A stretch of DNA of 48,789 nucleotides from an uncultured Prevotellaceae bacterium (GTDB lineage Bacteria; Bacteroidota; Bacteroidia; Bacteroidales; Bacteroidaceae), in contig OMSJ01000017.1 in the NCBI GenBank assembly GCA_900313705.1, positions 1 to 48,789 on the forward strand. Direction: 5' to 3'. Shown here in pieces: positions 24,051 to 31,620 of this stretch; within the stretch, counting starts at the first letter, position 1, and each line of letters begins with the position of its first letter. The notes beneath the pieces are model-generated. The model was not told where the DNA came from. It did not search any database and saw nothing but the letters and a program-made list of their open reading frames with translations. The position numbers were made by a program, and so were the translations under genes.

Positions 24051-24116
24051 TAAGTACACCTAAGTGCGCAAGTAGGTACACCTAAATGCGCAAGTAGGTA
24101 CAGCTAAATGCTGCGG
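24051..24116. repeat. 22-nt-period array A4
   Basis: Three exact 22-nt units start at 24051, 24073 and 24095. Each begins TA(A/G)GTACA(C/G)CTAA and continues with TGCGCAAG or a variant. The core GGTACACCTAA is shared with array A2 at 7519. Confidence 0.88.
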
Positions 24117-24245
24117 CAAGCACGCCTGATACAAGGTTCTCCTTCGCGAGGAAGCACACTTCGCTTAGTCTGCAACGATTGTTAAATAATCGTAAAAGGC
24201 GCCTGCTTTATAATAATATATGATGTATGGTAGGAAGAAATGTTG

Positions 24246-24253
24246 TATCTTTG
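24246..24253 (+). promoter_or_regulatory. rpsA -7 box
   Basis: TATCTTTG, 64 nt before the rpsA ATG. The upstream sequence is AT-rich without a clear TTTG at 19-20 nt. Confidence 0.6.
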
Positions 24254-24317
24254 CCGCGCAAATTATGAATTTGCAAGCGATTATTAACTCAAATTATTAA
24301 CTCTTTAATTAATCTGT

Positions 24318-26051
24318 ATGGCAGATTTGAAAAACGTTGCTCCTCTCGCTGACTTCGATTGGGAGGCATACGAAAAGGGCGACACCAATGCAAACGTGAG
24401 CCGCGAGGCTCAGACAGAGGCCTATGATGGCTCTCTGAACAAGGTAAGTGACCATGACGTAGTTGACGGTACCGTCATCTCGATGAACAAGCGCGAGGTG
24501 GTGGTCAACATCGGCTTCAAGAGCGATGGTATCATACCTATGAGCGAATTCCGCTACAATCCTGACCTCAAGGTGGGCGACACCGTAGAGGTTTACATCG
24601 AGAACCAGGAAGACAAGAAAGGTCAGCTCATCCTTTCGCACAAGAAGGCCCGCGCTTCCCGCTCTTGGGACCGCGTGAACGAGGCTCTCAACAACGAGGA
24701 AATCATCAAGGGCTACGTGAAGTGCCGCACAAAGGGCGGTATGATTGTCGATGTCTTCGGCATCGAGGCATTCTTGCCCGGCAGCCAGATTGACGTGAAG
24801 CCCATCCGCGACTACGATATCTTCGTGGGCAAGACGATGGAGTTCAAGGTTGTGAAGATTAACCAGGACTACCGCAACGTCGTTGTCAGCCACAAGGCTC
24901 TCATCGAAGCAGAGCTGGAGGCTCAGAAGAAGGAAATCATCAGCAAGCTGGAGAAGGGTCAGGTGCTCGAAGGTACCGTCAAGAACATCACCAACTATGG
25001 CGTGTTCATCGACCTGGGCGGCGTAGATGGTCTCATCCACATCACCGACCTGAGCTGGGGCCGCGTCAGCGACCCGAGGGAAGTTGTCGAACTCGACCAG
25101 AAGATCAATGTCGTTATCCTCGACTTCGATGACGAGAAGAAGCGCATCGCTCTCGGCCTGAAGCAGCTCACACCGCATCCTTGGGATGCTCTTGACCCCA
25201 ACCTCAAGGTGGGCGACCACGTAAAGGGCAAGGTTGTCGTCATGGCAGACTATGGCGCATTCATCGAGATTGCTCCCGGCGTAGAAGGTCTCATCCACGT
25301 CAGCGAGATGTCTTGGAGCCAGCACCTGCGCAGCGCTCAGGACTTCATGAAGGTGGGCGACGAAGTGGAGGCAGTCATCCTCACTCTCGACCGCGACGAG
25401 CGCAAGATGTCTCTCGGCATCAAGCAGCTCAAAGCAGACCCATGGGAGAACATCGAAGAGAAGTATCCTGTCGGCAGCAAGCACGTGGCTAAGGTCCGCA
25501 ACTTCACCAACTTCGGCATCTTCGTCGAGATTGAGGAAGGCGTTGACGGACTCATCCACATCAGCGACCTGAGCTGGACAAAGAAGATCAAGCACCCCAA
25601 CGAGTTCACTCAGATTGGTGCAGAGATTGAGGTTTGCGTCCTCGAGATTGACAAGGCTAACCGTCGTCTCTCTCTCGGTCACAAGCAGCTCGAGGAGAAT
25701 CCTTGGGATGTCTTCGAGACAGTCTTTACCGTTGACAGCATTCACGAAGGCACTATCGTCGAGATGCTCGACAAGGGCGCAGTCGTTCAGCTCGAGTACG
25801 GCGTAGAGGGCTTTGCCACTCCCAAGCACCTCGTCAAGGAAGACGGCTCTCAGGCTCAGAAGGGCGAGAAGCTGCAGTTCAACTTCGAAGATGTACAGCG
25901 TGCCGAGGCTCGCGAAGCAAAGAAGACAACCCGCAAGGCTGCTCCGAAGGAAGAAGCTCCAGTTGTACAGAACCAGGCTGCCAGCACCACGCTTGGCGAC
26001 TTCGATGCTCTGGCTGAGCTCAAGGCTAAGATGAAGGCAGGTGAGGAGTAA
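24318..26051 (+). CDS. rpsA: 30S ribosomal protein S1
   Basis: S1 binds mRNA on the small subunit and helps initiation, which matters in Bacteroidetes where Shine-Dalgarno pairing is weak. The 577-residue protein contains six S1/OB repeats. Clear ones read GTVISMNKREVVVNIGFKSDG, GTVKNITNYGVFIDLGGVDG, GKVVVMADYGAFIEIAPGVEG, AKVRNFTNFGIFVEIEEGVDG and GTIVEMLDKGAVVQLEYGVEG, with LIHISDLSW-type strands after most. A Lys/Glu/Ala-rich tail follows. Codon use is strongly biased, as expected for a highly expressed gene. Confidence 0.97.
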   Translation: MADLKNVAPLADFDWEAYEKGDTNANVSREAQTEAYDGSLNKVSDHDVVDGTVISMNKREVVVNIGFKSDGIIPMSEFRYNPDLKVGDTVEVYIENQEDKKGQLILSHKKARASRSWDRVNEALNNEEIIKGYVKCRTKGGMIVDVFGIEAFLPGSQIDVKPIRDYDIFVGKTMEFKVVKINQDYRNVVVSHKALIEAELEAQKKEIISKLEKGQVLEGTVKNITNYGVFIDLGGVDGLIHITDLSWGRVSDPREVVELDQKINVVILDFDDEKKRIALGLKQLTPHPWDALDPNLKVGDHVKGKVVVMADYGAFIEIAPGVEGLIHVSEMSWSQHLRSAQDFMKVGDEVEAVILTLDRDERKMSLGIKQLKADPWENIEEKYPVGSKHVAKVRNFTNFGIFVEIEEGVDGLIHISDLSWTKKIKHPNEFTQIGAEIEVCVLEIDKANRRLSLGHKQLEENPWDVFETVFTVDSIHEGTIVEMLDKGAVVQLEYGVEGFATPKHLVKEDGSQAQKGEKLQFNFEDVQRAEAREAKKTTRKAAPKEEAPVVQNQAASTTLGDFDALAELKAKMKAGEE

Positions 26052-26077
26052 TCCTTATCCTTAATTCATAATAGGTA

Positions 26078-26142
26078 ATTCACAATTCATAATTTTGAGG
26101 GCCCGAAGCTTTCAGGATTATGAGTTGTGGATTTTTATTTTT
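26078..26142 (+). terminator. rpsA terminator-like hairpin
   Basis: An inverted repeat (AATTCACAATTCATAAT, then GATTATGAGTTGTGGATT) is followed by TTTTTATTTTT, an intrinsic-terminator layout. The left arm also reads as ATTCA(C/T)A tandem repeats. Confidence 0.6.
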
Positions 26143-26156
26143 GAAGTTACTTGTTT

Positions 26157-27068
26157 ATGAACTTCGAACTGAATATACTCGGTTGTGGCTCTGCAAAGCC
26201 AACGACACACCACCAGCCAACCTCGCAGATACTTAACGTGCGGGGCAAATACTTCATGATAGACTGTGGCGAAGGAGCACAGACACAGATGCAGATGATG
26301 GGGCTTTCGATGGCAAACATCGGACACATCTTCATCAGCCACAATCACGGAGACCACGTCTTCGGACTGCCTGGCCTGATTGGTACCATGGACCTGCTGG
26401 GAAGGACTGCCGAACTGCACATCCACGGACCGCAACAGGTGGGCGAAATGCTCGAGTTCTTGCAGCACATCTACTATGCTGAGATTGGCTACGAAGTCAT
26501 CTTCCATCCGATTGACACACGTCAGCATCAGCTTATCTTCGAAGACCGCAGCATCACCGTCCATAGCATCCCCCTCGAGCATCGCATCCCATCCGTCGGT
26601 TTCCTCTTCCGCGAGAAACCAGGGCTGCCGCATATCAGGAGGGAAATGATAGATGCCTTTCAGATTCCCGTCAGCCAGATAAACAACATCAAGGCAGGGG
26701 CATCGTGGACTACCGAAGACGGTACTGTCATCCCACACGAAAGACTGACGACTCCAGCCACTCCCTCACGCTCCTATGCCTATTGCTCAGACACTATCTA
26801 CCTGCCTGAGCTGAAGGAGATTATCAAAGGCGTGAATCTGCTTTATCACGAAGCCACTTACATGCACGAAAGGGCACTTCGGGCAGAGCAGACGCGACAC
26901 ACCACAGCTCTGCAGGCAGCAACCTTGGCACGCGATGCAGAGGTAGGCCAACTTTGTGTCGGACACTTCAGCGCTGCTATCAAAGACGAGGCTGCTCTCC
27001 TTCGCGAAGCACAAAGCGTCTTCCCCAATACTGTCCTTGCTAAAGAGGGGCTTGTCATTAGCATCTAA
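26157..27068 (+). CDS. rnz: Ribonuclease Z
   Basis: RNase Z trims the 3' trailer of tRNA precursors. The 303-residue metallo-beta-lactamase protein shows GCGSAKPTTHHQPTSQ near the start, MIDCGEGAQTQM, the zinc motif ISHNHGDHVFGLPGL, EHRIPSVGFLF, YCSDTIY, LYHEATYMHE and GHFSAA. The start is the ATG at 26157; a TTG two codons earlier also fits. The short spacing after rpsA contains a terminator-like hairpin, so independent expression is likely. Confidence 0.95.
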   Translation: MNFELNILGCGSAKPTTHHQPTSQILNVRGKYFMIDCGEGAQTQMQMMGLSMANIGHIFISHNHGDHVFGLPGLIGTMDLLGRTAELHIHGPQQVGEMLEFLQHIYYAEIGYEVIFHPIDTRQHQLIFEDRSITVHSIPLEHRIPSVGFLFREKPGLPHIRREMIDAFQIPVSQINNIKAGASWTTEDGTVIPHERLTTPATPSRSYAYCSDTIYLPELKEIIKGVNLLYHEATYMHERALRAEQTRHTTALQAATLARDAEVGQLCVGHFSAAIKDEAALLREAQSVFPNTVLAKEGLVISI

Positions 27069-27132
27069 CCTATTTTTTCCATAGCTAGCGACCCATAACG
27101 ACACGTTCTGCCGTGGGATTAGCTTAGCCTAT

Positions 27133-27206
27133 TTCTTTGCACATACATGTACTTGCAATTGCATATACATGTACTTGCAATTGCAAGTACATGTATGTGC
27201 AAAGAA
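27133..27206. repeat. 22-nt-period array A5 with a perfect 30-bp inverted repeat
   Basis: 27133-27162 and 27177-27206 are perfect reverse complements (30 nt) around a 14-nt loop. Internally the block reads as 22-nt units: ACATACATGTACTTGCAATT+GC, ATATACATGTACTTGCAATT+GC, and AAGTACATGTATGTGCAAAG+AA. It lies between the rnz stop and the next promoter. Confidence 0.92.
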
Positions 27207-27287
27207 CTAACCACGGATAGTTGGGTAGCGGAGGCCGTGAAATAATGCTGAAGAGTGTGACAAATAAAGATTTTTTTCCTGTTTTGT

Positions 27288-27318
27288 TTTGCTATAATAT
27301 ATATAATGTGTACCTTTG
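27288..27318 (+). promoter_or_regulatory. Promoter of the coiled-coil secreted protein
   Basis: TTTG (27288-27291), 19 nt, TACCTTTG (27311-27318), 23 nt before the ATG at 27342. Confidence 0.8.
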
Positions 27319-27341
27319 CACTTGATAAATGCTATAATGAC

Positions 27342-28505
27342 ATGAAACCAATCGTTAAAGCCATACTCGTCTGCTTCTTCCTCCAGGCTACTTTCGTCAT
27401 AGGCGGTTCGGAAGCATCAGCTCAAGCTCTCTATACCAATCCCGATACGATACAGGCTTACTTGAAGGACCGCATCAAGGAGGTGAAGGATTCCCTGAAG
27501 GATACACGCTCCAGGCTCAAAGCAGAGGAGAAAACCCTGCGTACACTCAATCGTGACCTTGAGAAATCCCGTACACAAGCGCAAAGGGACAAGGTGAAGC
27601 TGAAGGAGGCAAAGCGCAACGGTAAGTTCTACCAGGTGAAGCCCTACATCCCCGTTGAGCTCCAAGGTGACGTCGAAGCTAAGATAAAAGCTGCCAAGGC
27701 TGCAAAAGTCGCTAAGCAAAAGGAGTTAAAGCAGAAGGAAGCTGAGAAGAAGGCTGCCGAAAAAGCTGCAAAGGAAGAGAAGAAAATGCAGGAAAAGGAA
27801 ACTAAGGCTTTCGAGAAAGAGCAGTTGAAGGAATCGGCCAAGAAGCAAAAGCAACGTGCGAAGGAGAAGAAAGCCGAAGAAAAAGCCATGGAGAAAGAGC
27901 AACCTGCAGAAGCAGAACAGCAAGAGACAAACAAGGAAGAAAAACCTGCAGCCAAAGACAGTAAGCCAGCAGCCAAGGACAGTAAGCCAGCAGCCAAGGA
28001 TAGTAAGCCAGCAGCCAAAGACGACACCAAGTCAGCGCCCAAAGCTGCAGCAGCTACTGCTGTTCCCGCAGCAAAGGATAAAGCCAACGTGAAGAAAGCT
28101 GCAGCAGACAAGCCTGAGAAGACAGAAAAAGAGCTTGAAAAAGAGGCTGAAGCCAAAGAGAAAGAAGCCGAAGCCAAAGAAAAGGAGAAGCAAGCTGCCG
28201 TGAAAGCCGCAGTAAAGGACGCTGAGAAGAAGGCCAAGGAAGCTGAGCAGCGAGCCAAAGAATCTGAGGCCAAAGCTAAAGCTAAAGAAAAGGAGCAGGA
28301 AGCTACCCCTGAAACCAAAGATGTAGAAGAGAAGGATGCTGATGCTTCTGAAGAAGTAGAAGAGACAGAAGAAGTCAAGCCCAGACGCAGATACACTGTC
28401 CGTGCCAGACGGCAAAAAGCTGAGAAGAAAGAAAAGGCAGAAGAGGTAGAAGAACAAGAGGAGAAAGGAGAAGAGGCAGAAGAACCCAAAGAAAGCAAAG
28501 ACTGA
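27342..28505 (+). CDS. Secreted Lys/Glu/Ala-rich coiled-coil protein
   Basis: The protein has 387 residues; the start at 27342 (MKPIVKAILVCFFLQATFV) follows the promoter and gives a signal peptide, while an upstream in-frame start lies on the -7 box. After the signal, ~45-110 is a predicted coiled coil (DRIKEVKDSLKDTRSRLKAE). The rest is low-complexity charged helix with a KPAAKDS repeat (four copies, 21-nt period, ~27950-28020) and a basic patch RRRYTVRARRQ. Function unknown; composition suggests a periplasmic spacer or cell-wall-associated protein. Similarity searches will be confounded by low complexity. Confidence 0.8.
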   Translation: MKPIVKAILVCFFLQATFVIGGSEASAQALYTNPDTIQAYLKDRIKEVKDSLKDTRSRLKAEEKTLRTLNRDLEKSRTQAQRDKVKLKEAKRNGKFYQVKPYIPVELQGDVEAKIKAAKAAKVAKQKELKQKEAEKKAAEKAAKEEKKMQEKETKAFEKEQLKESAKKQKQRAKEKKAEEKAMEKEQPAEAEQQETNKEEKPAAKDSKPAAKDSKPAAKDSKPAAKDDTKSAPKAAAATAVPAAKDKANVKKAAADKPEKTEKELEKEAEAKEKEAEAKEKEKQAAVKAAVKDAEKKAKEAEQRAKESEAKAKAKEKEQEATPETKDVEEKDADASEEVEETEEVKPRRRYTVRARRQKAEKKEKAEEVEEQEEKGEEAEEPKESKD

Positions 28506-28534
28506 ACGAGAGACATCTTTTTTACAAAAATATC

Positions 28535-29185
28535 ATGCAGACACTTATCATACCCAAGCTGAACCAGAACATTGCTTCTGCAGCAGACATCCCAGCCGCT
28601 CTTGCAAAAGCTGGCATTGCCTATACCACAATTAACAACGTCAACTGGCCGAAAGATTATCCTTACAAGCCAAGTGTTGAGTTTGCTGCTGCCCATACCG
28701 GCGATGCCTTGCTCCTTCACTACCGTGTAGAGGAACAGAGCGTCAGAGCTGTAGCTCAAGCGGACCACGAACACATCTGGGAGGATGCTTGCGTAGAGTT
28801 CTTCATCAAGCCTGCAAACGACATATATTATAATGTAGAATGCAATTGCACTGGCAAACTGCTTGTAGCAGCAGGAAAGGACCGGCACGAGCGTAAGCCA
28901 GCTCCAGCAGATATCATGCAAGGCATAGACCGCTGGGCATCCTTAGGCACAGATCCATTCGACACTCGCGTAGAACCCACGAAATGGGAACTTGCTTTGC
29001 GCCTGCCCATCACTACTTTCTTCCTGCACAAGTTCAACACTTTCTCCGGACTTCGGGCTACGGGTAATGTCTATAAGTGTGGAGACTGCCTGCCCGTACC
29101 GCATTTCATCAGTTGGAACCCTATCCAGACAGACAGTCCCGACTTCCATCGTCCTGACTTCTTCGGACAAATGACATTTGAATGA
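28535..29185 (+). CDS. CBM9-like carbohydrate-binding domain protein
   Basis: A 216-residue protein without signal peptide. It resembles the family-9 carbohydrate-binding/DOMON-like beta sandwich: LLLHYRVEEQSVRA, then IWEDACVEFFI, YYNVECNCTGKLLVA, WELALRLPITTFF and a closing SPDFHRPDFFGQMTFE. The final motif and the WEDACVEFF stretch are typical of this group. The last codons overlap the next start (ATGA), so it is translationally coupled to the CDP-alcohol phosphotransferase, an unusual partner. Ligand unknown. Confidence 0.75.
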   Translation: MQTLIIPKLNQNIASAADIPAALAKAGIAYTTINNVNWPKDYPYKPSVEFAAAHTGDALLLHYRVEEQSVRAVAQADHEHIWEDACVEFFIKPANDIYYNVECNCTGKLLVAAGKDRHERKPAPADIMQGIDRWASLGTDPFDTRVEPTKWELALRLPITTFFLHKFNTFSGLRATGNVYKCGDCLPVPHFISWNPIQTDSPDFHRPDFFGQMTFE

Positions 29186-30087
29186 GCAGCCTCAAGCAAC
29201 GTGTACTTGCCACAATGAAGTCACGTGATGTAGAGAGTGATTTCGAGCTCTACGTCACCCGCACTCCCGGCTATCTGTGGGCGTTGCTGTTCCGCCGACT
29301 GCATGTCCATCCCATTGCCGTGACCTTGATGGGCATCGTCATCGGTTCTGCTTCCGGCATCTTCTTCTATTCCAACAAGACATCGGACAACCTCATCGGT
29401 ATGCTGATGCTCATTTGGGCGAACTGGTATGACTGTGCCGACGGTCAACTGGCACGCATGACGGGGCAGCGAACCTTGATAGGTCGCATACTCGACGGCT
29501 TTGCGGGCGACGCATGGTTCTTCTTCATCTATCTTGCTTTCTTGTTGCGCTTTTGGCCAGAATGGGGCATCGCTATCTTCCTGCTGGAAGCTTGGGCAGG
29601 CCTGCATTGCCATACGCGCCAGTGTGCACTCGGCGACTACTATCGCAACGTCCATCTCTGGGCAATCTTCGGAAAGGAAGGGAGCGAGCTGGACAGCAGC
29701 GTTCAGCAAGAGCTGCGTATGAAGAGCCTCAAGTGGTGCAGCAAAGATTGGTTCGAGAAGCTCTATCTCTTCTTCTATGCTCGCTACACTCGTTCGCAGG
29801 AACAGCAGACGCCAGAGTTCCAAAAGCTGCGGCCCTTGTTTGAGAAGCTTCCCCTTGACGACCCTATGCGCGAGCAGTTCCGCAAGGAAAGCCTCCCCAT
29901 CATGCCGCTTAGCAACATCATTACCTTCGACACTCGTGCCATCGTCCTCTTCCTCTCTGTTGTGACAGGACATCCTTTGGCCTATTTCATATTCGAGGCA
30001 ACGGTTCTCGAAGCTGTTCGCTACTATGCACGCTATCGACATGAATCCTTCTGCCGCAAGTTTTACCTAACACTTTCTGCCGCATGA
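29182..30087 (+). CDS. CDP-alcohol phosphatidyltransferase family membrane enzyme
   Basis: The family transfers a phospho-alcohol from a CDP-activated donor to an acceptor, releasing CMP. The 301-residue protein carries the signature D-x2-D-G-x2-A-R-x8-G-x3-D-x3-D as YDCADGQLARMTGQRTLIGR, ILDGFAGDAW (residues ~89-118). Hydrophobic segments flank it (IAVTLMGIVIGSASGIFF, GMLMLIWANW, AWFFFIYLAFLLRF, AIVLFLSVVTG). It overlaps both neighbours by ATGA. The next gene encodes a cytidylyltransferase that could supply its CDP-linked substrate. The alcohol is not identifiable; a glycerol-, ribitol- or inositol-type product is possible. Confidence 0.85.
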   Translation: MSSLKQRVLATMKSRDVESDFELYVTRTPGYLWALLFRRLHVHPIAVTLMGIVIGSASGIFFYSNKTSDNLIGMLMLIWANWYDCADGQLARMTGQRTLIGRILDGFAGDAWFFFIYLAFLLRFWPEWGIAIFLLEAWAGLHCHTRQCALGDYYRNVHLWAIFGKEGSELDSSVQQELRMKSLKWCSKDWFEKLYLFFYARYTRSQEQQTPEFQKLRPLFEKLPLDDPMREQFRKESLPIMPLSNIITFDTRAIVLFLSVVTGHPLAYFIFEATVLEAVRYYARYRHESFCRKFYLTLSAA

Positions 30088-30797
30088 AACAGAGTCGCAA
30101 CATAGCCCTGATACTGGCTGGAGGTACAGGCAAGCGCATGAACGCCATTATGCCCAAGCAGTTCATGGAAATCGATGGCGAGACGGTGCTGCTACATGCC
30201 ATGCGAGCCTTTCAACAACATTCGCTCATCCACGACATCTTTGTCGTCTGTATGCCTGAGTGGAATGACTTTGTTCGCCGAGAAGCCGAGAAGGGCGGTA
30301 TTGACAAGCTGCACGGCATCATCGCAGCAGGCGAGAGCTGCTACCAGTCAGCATGTCGCGGTATCGATTATCTGGCCGAAAGGGTGAAAGACGATAATGC
30401 CATCGTCCTTGTTCACGACGTAGCTCGTCCGCTCATTACTCAGGACATTATCAGTCGCAACATAGCTTCCTGCCTGACACACGGGAATGCCATTACTGCT
30501 TTGAAGAGCCACGAAGCCTACTTGGTGACGTCCAACGGCAGTTCTGCAGACAGCTATCTGCCGCGTGAAGGACTGATGCGAGCTCAGACGCCGCACACCT
30601 TTCCCCTTGCCACATTGTGTCAGATGAAGCAGATGGCAGAAGAGCGTGGCATCAAGGAGTCGCAATCCATCTTCACCCTGGCCGGTGAACTTGGCATCTC
30701 TCCTTTGCATATAGTACAGGGCGACCTGCGTAACTTCAAGATTACTGAACAGTCTGACATCCTCATCTACCGAGCACTTAAGTCGTTGGAAGAATGA
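30084..30797 (+). CDS. IspD/TarI-family cytidylyltransferase
   Basis: A 237-residue nucleotidyltransferase: LILAGGTGKRMNAIMPKQF (CTP-binding loop), GESCYQSACRGI, VLVHDVARPLIT and RAQTPHTFPLATL. The end (IFTLAGELGISPLHIVQGDL, then RNFKITEQSDILI) aligns in layout with TarI, the ribitol-5-phosphate enzyme, at least as well as with MEP cytidylyltransferase IspD. The Arg expected in the GE(S/D)R-type motif is Cys here. Its place directly after a CDP-alcohol phosphotransferase suggests it makes the CDP-polyol for that enzyme instead of acting in isoprenoid synthesis, though IspD function cannot be excluded. Confidence 0.8.
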   Translation: MKQSRNIALILAGGTGKRMNAIMPKQFMEIDGETVLLHAMRAFQQHSLIHDIFVVCMPEWNDFVRREAEKGGIDKLHGIIAAGESCYQSACRGIDYLAERVKDDNAIVLVHDVARPLITQDIISRNIASCLTHGNAITALKSHEAYLVTSNGSSADSYLPREGLMRAQTPHTFPLATLCQMKQMAEERGIKESQSIFTLAGELGISPLHIVQGDLRNFKITEQSDILIYRALKSLEE

Positions 30798-31558
30798 TAT
30801 ACTATTTCTCAGGAACAGGCAACAGTTTGCGTGTGGCTCGACATTTTGCCGATGCTCTCAGCGAAAGGCTTTCACCGATGGCTTTTCCCTCAACGACAAG
30901 CGGCAACCTGATTGGCCTGGTCTTCCCTGTCTATTCTTGGGGCATACCAAATGTAGTGGAGCAGTTTGTACGCAAGACCTTGGCCTCTTTCCTCAAGGGG
31001 AAGTCTGAAGGGGACTGCTTCCTCTATGCTGTGATGACTTGCGGTGATGATGTCGGCTATGCTGACAAGGTGCTGGATGCAGCATTGAGTTCGGCTTGTG
31101 GCAGGAAGTTCGATGCTGTCTTTTCTGTGCAGATGCCCAACACGTATGTCTGTCTGCCGGGCTTCGATGTAGATAGCGCTGAGGTTTGCAAGGCGAAACT
31201 TGCTAAGGAACAGGATGCAGTAGAGCGGATTGCCGTCAGCATCTCCGAAAGGAAGTCGGTTCGGCATTTGACTCGTGGTACTTTCCCTTGGACAAAGACC
31301 TACGTCATCCGCCCGTTGTTCAACCGTTATCTGGTGACGGATAAATACTTCCGCGTTGATGCCTCGCGTTGTATCTCGTGCGGCAGATGCCGGAAGTCAT
31401 GTCCTGTCGGGAACATCGTGCTGGATGAAATCCCCAAGTGGCAATCGCATTGTGCTGGCTGCCTGGCTTGCTATCATGCCTGTCCTTACCATGCTATCAA
31501 TTTTGGCAGCATGACACAGCAGAAGGGCCAATACAATATCCTTAGGTACACACTTTGA
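30794..31558 (+). CDS. EFR1-type ferredoxin (flavodoxin-like domain plus two 4Fe-4S clusters)
   Basis: A 254-residue protein. The N-terminal flavodoxin-like domain starts MIYYFSGTGNSLRVARHFAD (FMN phosphate loop SGTGNS). The C-terminus has two 4Fe-4S motifs: CISCGRCRKSCPVG and CAGCLACYHACPYHAI. EFR1 proteins carry electrons in anaerobes; the partner is not evident. It overlaps the cytidylyltransferase by ATGA and ends the four-gene coupled operon. Confidence 0.9.
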   Translation: MIYYFSGTGNSLRVARHFADALSERLSPMAFPSTTSGNLIGLVFPVYSWGIPNVVEQFVRKTLASFLKGKSEGDCFLYAVMTCGDDVGYADKVLDAALSSACGRKFDAVFSVQMPNTYVCLPGFDVDSAEVCKAKLAKEQDAVERIAVSISERKSVRHLTRGTFPWTKTYVIRPLFNRYLVTDKYFRVDASRCISCGRCRKSCPVGNIVLDEIPKWQSHCAGCLACYHACPYHAINFGSMTQQKGQYNILRYTL

Positions 31559-31561
31559 CCA

Positions 31562-31585
31562 AGCTATTGGCGGCAGTCAATAGCT
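31562..31585 (+). terminator. Hairpin after the EFR1 operon
   Basis: AGCTATTG and CAATAGCT (8-bp stem, 8-nt loop), just after the EFR1 stop and before the convergent GH92 end. No U-run follows, so termination is a weak call. Confidence 0.4.
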
Positions 31586-31620
31586 CTTAGCTGAAAGTCG
31601 TGTCACAATGTTCGACCAGG

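Noticed and set aside
27842..28457. Long antisense ORFs over the coiled-coil gene (Ser/Phe-rich)
   Set aside because: They are the complement of the Lys/Glu/Ala low-complexity region, and no promoter supports them.
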